From: Persicaria tinctoria
Lineage: Eukaryota > Streptophyta > Magnoliopsida > Caryophyllales > Polygonaceae
Length of the DNA: 64,000 nucleotides
NCBI GenBank assembly: GCA_037127255.1
Contig: JBANSL010000001.1
Location: 41,531,001 to 41,595,000, forward strand
Direction of reading: 5' to 3'
How positions within the stretch are numbered: position 1 is the first letter of the stretch; every line of letters starts with the position of its first letter. The notes beneath the pieces were generated by a model that searched no databases, was not told the DNA's origin, and worked only from the letters and a program-made list of their open reading frames with translations. This document shows positions 56,007 through 64,000 of this stretch, in pieces. Position numbers and translations under genes: made by a program.

Positions 56007-59000
56007 CTAAGGAAGATCTCCGAGGTGGAGAAAGTCTCTGCGGAAGAGAAACTTGTTTGCTGGGATGATCTTTGTACCGAAGTCAGCTGGGTTAACGTCG
56101 CCTTTGATGTTCCTGACATCAAGCTCGCCTGATGATACCCTCTTTCGAATAAAGTGAAAACGTACGTCGGTGTGTTTGTTTTTTTCGTGGTACATCGGGT
56201 CTTTGCACAGATACAATGCGCTTTGGCTATCCATGTTTATCACAGGCTTGAACGGCTTTCTTAGAACCTCTTGAAGAACCCCTTTGAGCCATATTGCTTC
56301 TTTTGCAGCTTCAGTGGCGGCAATGTATTCTACTTCTGTGGATGATAATGCAACAATCGATTGTCGCTGAGATTTCCACGTTATGCAGTTGCCTGCCCAG
56401 GTGAAGTAAAATGCTGAAGTAGGCTTTCGATTGTCTTTATTACTGGTGTAGTCGGAATCGACGTATCCTTGTAACTTAGTAGTAAATTCATGCAAACTAT
56501 AGTGTAAACAGATATTCTTTGTACCAACAATATAACGGAGTAAGTACTTCATAGCATTCCACTGATCTAAACCAGGATTAGACATAAAACGACTCAAAAC
56601 ACTGATGGCAAAAGCAAGGTCGGGCCTCGTACAAAGCATAGCATATATCAATGAGCCTACAACTGCGTCGTAGGGCACCTTACTCATTTCTTTGACACTT
56701 TCGGGTTTGGAAGGACAACTCTTTTTGGTGAGTTCTAAATGCCCTCCTAAGGGAATGGTGGTGGGTTTGGATGTGGACATATGATATTCTATGTCGGTTT
56801 CTAATGATATTTATGCCAAGGATTTTCTTGGCACTTCCTAAATCTTTCATCTCAAAGTATTTCTTCAAATTGCTTTTAATAGTGCTAATAGGAGGCATGC
56901 TATCACAGATAATCAGGATATCTTCTACATATAAAAGCACATAAAGCATGGAAGTAGGAGAAATGCTTTGAAAATAAAGACAGGTATCATAACTGCTTCT
57001 AGTAAAGCCTAAATTATGAATCACAGCATCAAACTTGAGATTCCATTGCCTAGGGGACTGTTTAAGTCCATAGATGGATCTCTTAAGTAAGCACACATGA
57101 TCAGGATATTTAGGGTGTTCAAACCCTTTAGGCTGTCTCATATGGATTGTTTCATCCATAGACCCATGCAGGAAAGCAGTTTTAACATCCATTTGTTCCA
57201 ATTCCCAGTCAAAGACAACACACATAGCAAGCATTAAACGTAAAGTCTTGTACTTAACTACGGGAGCAAATATATCATTCTCATCTATACCTTCTTTCTG
57301 TGAGAACCCTTTGGCTACTAAACGGGCTTTATACCTAGGTGGATCTCTAGGGTTTTGACCTTCCTTTATCTTTATAGATCCACTTGGAATCTATAAGACG
57401 GGTTCTCGGAGGTCTTGGAATCAATATCCAGGTCTGATTGACCTTCATTGAGTCCATTTCTTCTTTCATGGCATTTTTCCAATGTATAGCATTTGGATCT
57501 GTAATGGCTTCAGAGTAAGAGTTAGGAGTGGTAGGGTTCCTAAGCGTGTCAGCAGTCAACAAAGCATATTCAATAATGTAACTGGTATATTTCCTATTAG
57601 GTATACTAACTCTGGGTTCTCTATCCCTAACTAACTGGTAGTCATGCAGGTTAGGTAAGTTAGTCACAACATTATCAGTAGCATGCATATCAGAAGTGGG
57701 GGTTGAGGAGAAAACAGAGGATCCCGTTAAGGGATCATTAGAGAGGCCGGTTACATCACTAGAAATAGAGGGAGAAGGAGAAGAATTAGAGGGAGGAGAG
57801 GAAGAAGACCCAGCAGTAGCCGCTGGAGTGTCATCTTCAGTGGTGACAACTCTTGAGTTGGTTGTAGCAGCTTCCTTGTCTTTGGAAGGATCTTCTTTCT
57901 CTCCATTTTCTTCTTCTTGGTTGTTCCCCCCTTGATTTGTTGAAGCTGGAACCCTGTAGAGCCTTCCAGTGTCGTACTCATCTATGAAGTCATCTTCTTC
58001 AGGTGGAATGGAGCTGCTGATTTCTTCAATCTGCTGTGGGGTACCTATTAACTCAGAAAAAGAAGTTAGAGAAATTTTTAGGGGAAATTCCTTCTCATTA
58101 AATTTGCAACTCCTAGTTGTTATGACTTTGTAGGCTCCCGGCTGTAAAAGTAACACCCTGAAGCCTTTTACTCCTTCAGGATACCCTAGAAAAATACCCT
58201 TTAAAGCTCTTGGCTGGAGCTTACCCTCATTTACATAAGGGTAAGCTGCACAGCCAAAAGGCTTTAGATAGGATAAATTATGAGGCTTTCATGTCCATTT
58301 TTGTTGAGGAGTAACAAATTCAATAACACTAGAAGAAGATCTGTTAATAAGGTGGGCTGCTGTATAAACAGCTTCACCCCAAAGAGAAGGTTTTAATCCA
58401 GAATTAACAAGTAAACATCTAACTTTTTCTAACAGGGTTCTATTCATTCGTTCAGCTGTGCCATTTTGTTGTGGTGTACCAGGTACAGTTAGGTGTCTTT
58501 TTATCCCATTAGATTTGCAAAAATTTTCAAAATTAAGATTGCAGAACTCTAGACCATTGTCAGTTTTAAGGCATTTAAGCTTGTGAGAGGACTGGCTTTC
58601 TACCATTACCTTCCAAACTTTAAATGCCTCAAAAGCTTGATCTTTGGTTTTGAGTAAACTAATCCAAACCTTTCTAGAGTAATGATCAATGAAACTGATA
58701 AAATATCTCATGCCACCAACAGTAGGGACTGGTGAAGGTCCCCATAAATCATAATGCACATATTCTAGTGGAAGTTTAGTAGTATAAGAAGAAGTAGGAA
58801 AACTCAGTTTAGATGCTTTTCCTAGCACACAGTTTTCACGGAAATCAATACTCACAGGTTTCTTAGGTATTAGTCCAGTTTCATGCAATTTAATAAGGCC
58901 TTTGTTTCCTATGTGACCAAGTTTGTTATGCAAATCAAGAGTTTCAAAGAGGGTCATGATATCTTTGGAGGAAATTGTATTCAGTTCCACTTTAGAAGAT

Positions 59001-59515
59001 TGGATATAGTCAAGCTTCTTTATCCTATGGGCTCTTAGGATAACCTTGTTGTTAAAGGTTACTGTCCTAATCCCATTGGATGAAGCTATGGTACATCCAA
59101 GTTCTTCCAAAGAGGACTTTGAAATCAGGTTTCTCCTAAGACTGGGAACATATTTGACATTGGTGAAAGTTCTAACAACATTATCATGCATACACATAAA
59201 AATATCACCAGTACCAGCAACATGTAGAGTAGTATGATCACCAAGCATTACATCACCACTAACAGATTTATCTAAATGTTTAAACAAATTTTGGTTGGAA
59301 GTAGCATGCATGGTGGCACCTGAATCAAGTATCCACACATCAGGGTCAAATTGTAAAGACACATCAGCACACATGAACAACTCAGATGGGCAATCATTCA
59401 TGTTTTCAAGCACATCAGCAGATAAATTAGTATGATTCTTTTTAGCATGTTCTTCAGCTCCTTTTTTCTTTCTACATTCCTTAACCCAGTGTCCTAGATT
59501 GCCACAGTAATTGCA
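56007..59515 (-). pseudogene. Copia 2 polyprotein: knuckle, protease, integrase, RT, RNase H
   Basis: In order on the minus strand: CNYCGNLGHWVKEC knuckle (59510-59470), protease WILDSGATMHAT, GAG-pre-integrase LHNKLGHIGNKG, integrase with FIDHYSRKVWISLLK, KTDNGLEFCN and VPGTPQQNGTAERMNRTLLE, a Ser/Pro-rich linker, then reverse transcriptase with MDVKTAFLHGSMDETIHMRQ and RSIYGLKQSPRQWN, and RNase H with GYVDSDYTSNKDNRKPTS and LSSTEVEYIA ending in the KHTDVRFHF motif. The frame holds from gag to 57347 apart from stops, then slips near 57360 and 56750. The catalytic Y-V-D-D is changed to Y-V-E-D (LLYVEDILII, near 56915). Confidence 0.88.
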
Positions 59516-60337
59516 CTAAGCATTAGGATCAGATTTCTCGGACTTCTCATGCTTGGACTTATTATTCTTGTTCTTTATATTCTTTGCCTTTGGTCCTTTT
59601 TGGTTATTTTCATTAGTTTTAGAAAACAGTACCTCGGGTTTTTCAACTTTGTCAGATTTAAGACCTTTAACTTTGAAAACTTTCATGATCTCATTTTTCT
59701 CAATAATAGATTCAATTAGTTTATCTTTAGTAAGGTCATCACGACTAAACTGAATAACATCTTTAAAATTGTCAAATTGAGTAGGTAAAGAATTAAGAAG
59801 CAAGATAGCCTGATGAGAGTCTTTGATCTCGTCCTTACATCTTTCAAGTTCTTAAGTTATTTTTAAAAATTTGTCAAGATTATCATCCAAAGTAAGTGCA
59901 GTGTTCATTTTAAAGGAAAACAAACGACAGAGCAAGGAGATTTTGGAGGGCAAGGATTTAGATAGAAAAAGCTCCTCCAGAGCATGCCATAGAGAGGAAG
60001 CGGAAGAGAATTTTACCACCTGACGGGATATGCCGTTAGTTAACCGTAACATGATCTCGGCGTGGGCCTTCTCATCGAGCTCCGGGTCGATCACTGGTGG
60101 ATCCTTCAGCACGCCTTCTATCCCTTTGAGCTTGGAATCCCCGTCTTTGGAGACCTCAGTGGATGAGGTTTCGCTGCCGTCACCAAGCTTGATCCCCGGA
60201 GCCGAAGTTGCCGCTGGTGCGGTTGCCTTTACGGCCTTCCAGCACCCCTCCTTGATCAGTACGACCTTCATCTTGATTTGCCACATGGCAAAATCAATGA
60301 TGCCATCGAAGGGTTTTATACGTAGAGCAATGTCCAT
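59516..60337 (-). pseudogene. Copia 2 gag with one internal stop
   Basis: It starts MDIALRIKPFDGIIDFAMWQ, the classic copia gag opening, soon after the primer binding site. FSSASSLWHALEELFLSKSL and the LLNSLPTQFDNFKDVIQF helix follow. A stop near 59850 interrupts the frame, which otherwise continues unchanged, and a second stop at 59516 (after DPNA) precedes the zinc knuckle CNYCGNLGHWVKEC. The C-terminal 60 residues are Lys-rich. Confidence 0.85.
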
Positions 60338-60478
60338 TTAAAAGTACCTGAGATCACAAAAACAAACAGTAAGTACCAGATTTACGCAAGCGGAAGCAAG
60401 AACTAAAGGTTTCAAGAAGGATCTTGAAACCAGTAAACCCTAGTATCAGATCTGAGTGCTATCAAGCTCTGATACCAC

Positions 60479-61401
60479 TGTAGATTCAAGATCGACTTTC
60501 TACCTCTCAGATCGGAGGTAAGAAGTTAGGGTTTGAGAGTAAAACAACCAAGATAAACTGTAAAGAAAGCGACAGAACGGATTTACGTGGTTTGATCCGA
60601 AGATCTACTCCACGGGGCCTCAGCAGGGAGGCACCGAGTCAAATCCACTAAGTACTAATGGTGTTACAGAGTATGGTTGCCGATGAACCAATATCAGTCA
60701 AGGCAAGCAAGTATAGAACAAGATACAAGAGGAAAGTGAAGAAATAAAGCAAGAAAGGGTGGAACACTCCCCAGATCTGAAGAACAGGTCAGATCTGTGT
60801 GAAGGAGCTCGTCGGAGAAGAAGGTCTTCGCCGATGGAGGGGCTGACGCCTTGTTCTTCCTTGTTGTAGACGAGATCTAAGGTCTCGCTAGGAGATTCGC
60901 CTTAGAAGTCACCGAATCTTCACAGTCGCCGTCAAGGAGCACCAGAAAACCCTAGCCCCCAGAGCCTCTCTCTCTTCTTTCTCTCTCTGCTTTGGTGGAA
61001 CTGAAACTAGGTTAGAGAAAACCCTAGCGGCGCTTCAGCTATATAGGCGAAGCTCATAACCAAAACGCTGCGTCGAAGAACTGGAGCGACCTCAAAGCTT
61101 CCGGGCTTCAAGTGGAGCTGGCCATTGGGCCTTTCCAGTATGGGCTCGATAGAATAGGCCCAACTAGTTAGGCTAACACTTCCAACATACATATTATACT
61201 ACACATAACATATACTTTAATATATATGTGAGCATAGTTTATAACTACACTTCTAACATATAGTTTTAGCATATAATATATGTGTATAATATATATTAGT
61301 ATCTTGTTAGTTAAATTTTGCCTACCTCTTAAACCGATATTAGTTAATCTACCATCCTATACTCCTAGATCAGATATGCTTTAGATTAAGAAGACATAAC
61401 A
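60479..61401 (-). repeat. 5' LTR of copia 2
   Basis: It directly precedes the Met-tRNA primer binding site on the minus strand and matches 54973-55895 over its whole length. Confidence 0.92.
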
Positions 61402-62087
61402 TGTTCAAATGAGAATTTCATGGCAAGTTCAATTAAATTCATTCCCCTCCCCCCTTTTTAATGTTATCTTTCATTCTTTGGTGGGTGATTACATAAATAA
61501 AAGGTTGTGGAAATTTCAGGGTAGTGTTGAGAGCATGTTTATGTTAGAGTGCTAATGAATCTTATGAATTTATGTTTAAGTTCATGATTGGAGAGATTGT
61601 TTATTTGTTTATGCTTAGAAAACAATTCGTTGTAACTTTATAATTTTCTTGACAATTGATTAAGTAGTTATTGCTTTAATACATATGAATGAATTTTTAC
61701 AAGGTTTTGTCCTCTAATTCTTTTAATTTCATATATTTTATGTCATGCACATATGCATATATTAGAATTTGCACATTAAATTAATTCATATTATAGATTT
61801 GTATTCAACTATTTAATTTAATTTAATAAAAAAAATGCAGGGGCTTTCTACCTAGTTTTAAATAGGGTGGAAAGCTCCCCCATTTTTTTAAAAAAAATAA
61901 TATTGCATCTCTCGGGAGTTTTTAAAACAACTCCTGACCGAGAGCTAATTGATTACCAATCAGGATGGATATTTTCTACTTAACTGAATTGGCCAAGTGG
62001 GATGTTGGTTCCCTGGTCAAAGCAGTCGAGAAATTAATAAAAATTATTGTTTCATGTTAAGCCTCTTATTTATTCCAATTCTTACAG
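61402..62087 (+). other. Intron-like sequence after copia 2, no gene seen
   Basis: AT-rich intron-like sequence continuing from 54972 once copia 2 is removed. A short inverted repeat around CTCTCGGGAGTTTTTAAAAC and AACTCCTGACCGAGAG (61909-61945) can form a hairpin. Otherwise nothing is recognised. Confidence 0.4.
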
Positions 62088-62196
62088 GTCCGGTTCTCCT
62101 AGTATGTCTGATATTGAGGCCTTTTCAAAGACTTATAGAGAACTTTTAGACAAAGCTGAGCAGTCCAAATCCGTGCCTGATAATTTGTCTCTCGAG
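62088..62196 (+). other. Captured exon, gene not recognised
   Basis: It is bounded by TTCTTACAG and CTCGAG before GTACTG and reads SGSPSMSDIEAFSKTYRELL then DKAEQSKSVPDNLSLE, an amphipathic helix-like peptide. The clean 109-bp exon structure suggests a host gene. I cannot name it; no obvious link to the kinesin or CSN3 pieces is seen. Confidence 0.45.
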
Positions 62197-62826
62197 GTAC
62201 TGAATTTTTTTTCTTCTAAATTTAAGGGTAAATGTTGAAAAATAAAGAATCTGTGATTGATATGAAGTGCATTATTTGTCTTAGAATTCTAGTTTTGAGT
62301 ATAATAAGGAGTTAGTGACTCTGTTTCTTAGTATGTGTACTTCTCTGATGAAATAAGAGATTCTTTTATTTGCTTTCACCTTTGTTTGCCGAGTTTGAGA
62401 TTGATATATTTATTATATTGAGTCCCTTCTACATAAATCTCTTCATCTGAACATAATGATCTCATTATATGAGCAATTTGGTTATAATGTAGGCCTGGTT
62501 GCTATCTCTTCAGGGGTTCTTCAGGTGACCTTTCCACCCTTTTCTTTTCTTTCTGTTATTATTATTACAGTTTTATGTTGATTTTTGGTGTTCCTAGCAA
62601 TGGATTTCTGGATAGGGTCTGCCGTCTACCATTGATATGAAATCTGCAAGGGTAGATAATTGTCTATTGTGTGGTATGTTTTGGTGTTCCTAGCAATGGA
62701 TTTTTGGTGTTCCTAACAATGGATTTCTTCGTAATGTATGTAATATCTGACCACTTCTATATATGTTGAGAATTTCACACTGAGTTACTCTTATAGTGAA
62801 CTATTGTTATGTTTTCTTTTTTGCAG

Positions 62827-62894
62827 GTTGTCACTGCACCAATGACTAGTTTAAATGCTATAGCTGTGGAAGCATATGGAAAGTATATCATTCG
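62827..62894 (+). pseudogene. Captured COP9 signalosome subunit 3 (CSN3) exon
   Basis: It is bounded by TTTTTTGCAG and CATTCG before GTAAGA. The 68-bp exon reads VVTAPMTSLNAIAVEAYGKY then IIR, matching the strongly conserved V-V-T-A-P-M...N-A-I-A-.-E-A-Y-K-K-Y-I segment in the helical-repeat region of plant CSN3, a scaffold subunit of the nuclear deneddylase complex that regulates cullin ubiquitin ligases. The next exon of CSN3 is not found downstream. The last 7 bp of the exon plus the donor are duplicated 75 bp further on (62962-62987). Confidence 0.7.
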
Positions 62895-62897
62895 GTA

Positions 62898-63720
62898 AGA
62901 CATTGATTTGAGGTGGTGCACCAGCCCATGATGCATAAATATTTTCTTCTCTTTTTGCATTATCATTCGGTAAGACATTGATTTGAGATATCATTATTTC
63001 AGCTTAAGTTGAAAGCTTAACACATCCTCTTTTTTCATAGCTGTCCAATGCATTCTTAACATACATAAGATTGTTTAAGAACTATTTTTACAGAAGCTTT
63101 TTCTTGTTTGTTTGCTGATGTTGTTAGCAAAGAGTTTGAAGTTATTTGCTATCTTCTTGTTCAAATTGGAAATTAGGCCCCTTTTTTTTCTTTCTTTTTA
63201 AGTGCTACTCCATAGATGATGGAATGTGCTCCCTCTTGCTTGCTATTTTCTACGAAATGAAAAAGCAACTTGCCTTCTCTCTTTCTCCCTACTTTCATTC
63301 TTGTTCATTTCTCACCCCACTGTTTTTAAATTTATCATTTATTGATGTTATTGTGTATTTAATTTTATGGGCTAGTGTTCTTTATGCATTTCAATAGTAT
63401 ATATGCATTACTCACATTCAAATACACATTCATGGTCATATAACATATATTGTCGTTTACTTGGCATGTCCCATGTGTTTTTAAGCTGCTATTTTTCTAC
63501 TCTTTAGCTCATTATTCTTACCAAATATGAATAACATTTGAAGGCAAATAGAGGGCTGGACTCACAGCTGATATCATTGACCATTGCAACTTGATTCTCA
63601 AGTCTCCTTAAGGCACCAATAGCACCGGGGCATGTGTGAATCCTTTGTTTTTATTTCAGTCTATGCCCTTTCATGTTTACGTCTTCTAAATGAGTTTAAT
63701 GTTGTGTTTTTCTTTTGCAG
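62898..63720 (+). other. Intron-like sequence, no gene seen
   Basis: T-rich sequence consistent with introns. It contains the duplicated splice-donor block at 62962-62987 and a pyrimidine tract ahead of the exon at 63721. The similar TTTTTGGTGTTCCTA.CAATGG repeats lie upstream at 62581, 62676 and 62700. Confidence 0.35.
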
Positions 63721-63797
63721 TATAATGCACAGTTTAAAGTTTTCGAACCTCTAGAGTACAAGTATGCTGTTTGTGAAGCAATTTTTCTTTGGGAACA
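63721..63797 (+). other. Captured exon, gene not recognised
   Basis: It follows TTTCTTTTGCAG and reads YNAQFKVFEPLEYKYAVCEA then IFLWEQ before GTATTA. Exon borders are good but I do not recognise the protein. It is not the exon that follows the CSN3 piece in the normal gene, which points to either exon shuffling or a different captured locus. Confidence 0.4.
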
Positions 63798-64000
63798 AGT
63801 ATTATTACATTCTATTTCATAAGTGTCATCTTCTTATGTCAAGGAAATTGATCACTTACCTATTTATTGCCTAAACGCCTTAATTTAGTAAATTTTTCGC
63901 CTTTCATGAAAAATTTCTTGAATCTGTGGGGTTTTTTTTTATCTCACCACCATACTTCTTTGGAGTTCTTGGATTTTGGATTTGCATCCCGAATCTAGCA

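Larger units (their letters stand above)
54973..61401 (-). mobile_element. Ty1/copia retrotransposon 2, nearly complete, TSD TGTTC
   Basis: Two LTRs of exactly 923 bp (54973-55895 and 60479-61401) with termini TGTTATG and CTACA on the minus strand, and TGTTC duplicated at 54968-54972 and 61402-61406. The primer binding site TGGTATCAGAGCTTGAT (60477-60461) is a perfect initiator Met-tRNA match, and a purine tract AGGAGGGCAAAT lies beside the 3' LTR. Gag and pol are in copia order on the minus strand, broken by stops and two frameshifts. It inserted into the CACTA-like element that carries the kinesin exons. Confidence 0.93.
53286..64000 (+). mobile_element. CACTA element carrying host exons (Pack-CACTA), right end outside window
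   Basis: The terminus CACTACTAGAATTCTGT at 53286 is followed by subterminal repeats TTTAACATCGGTT in both orientations (53300-53430), a CACTA family different from the others here. Inside lie a GC-rich first-exon-like block, two exons of a kinesin-7 and one of COP9 signalosome subunit 3, plus unrecognised exons, with GT/AG borders. Copia 2 (54973-61401) splits it. The right terminus is not in the window, so the assignment of the material beyond 61402 to this element is inferred from the continued exon-fragment pattern. Confidence 0.6.

Overview
This window looks like a transposon-packed stretch of a flowering-plant nuclear genome, probably a eudicot. Long AT-rich spacers, split exons with GT/AG borders, an L1-type LINE, Ty1/copia elements primed by initiator Met-tRNA, Athila-like Ty3/gypsy elements primed by Asp-tRNA, and several CACTA ends all fit that. 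I see no intact host gene, no tRNA or rRNA gene and no CRISPR array. Species cannot be named from the sequence.

Layout. 1-727 is the end of a CACTA transposon. 752-10390 is a decayed, non-autonomous Athila-like gypsy family. It has gag and protease but no reverse transcriptase or integrase, and it is studded with the palindrome TCGATATCGA. A solo LTR sits in its 5' LTR (2377-3502) and an inverted partial copy follows it. 10391-13278 is AT-rich, with a likely Helitron end at 11648. 13279-15143 is an inverted LTR dimer flanked by a 5-bp duplication. 15144-16128 and 22765-25600 hold fragments of gene-like sequence, split by an L1 LINE on the minus strand (16129 to about 22754). The right-hand part contains a broken O-fucosyltransferase fragment. 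25600-27428 holds two more CACTA ends and a piece of CACTA transposase-like sequence.

28561-53285 is an Athila-like gypsy element (plus strand) that has served as a landing pad. In order, it is interrupted by a 3.3-kb non-autonomous LTR element (29989-33282, TSD CTATG), a 3.7-kb probable solo LTR (36382-40075, TSD GACTG) and a 13-kb CACTA element (40293-53263, TSD CAA). That CACTA itself contains a 7.8-kb copia element (41587-49378, TSD GAAAG), a PIF/Harbinger-like element (51075-52243, TSD TAA) and a short poly(A) retroposon (41414-41529). Only 22 bp of gypsy sequence lies between this CACTA and the next.

53286-64000 is the left part of another CACTA-like element whose right end is outside the window. 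It carries exon-sized pieces of at least two unrelated host genes, a KIN-7/CENP-E-type kinesin and COP9 signalosome subunit 3, plus exons I cannot name. A 6.4-kb copia element (54973-61401, TSD TGTTC, two 923-bp LTRs) splits it. The gene-capturing CACTA, the palindrome-rich gypsy and the inverted LTR dimer are the most interesting parts. Every transposon protein seen is disrupted by stops or frameshifts, so nothing here looks autonomous today.
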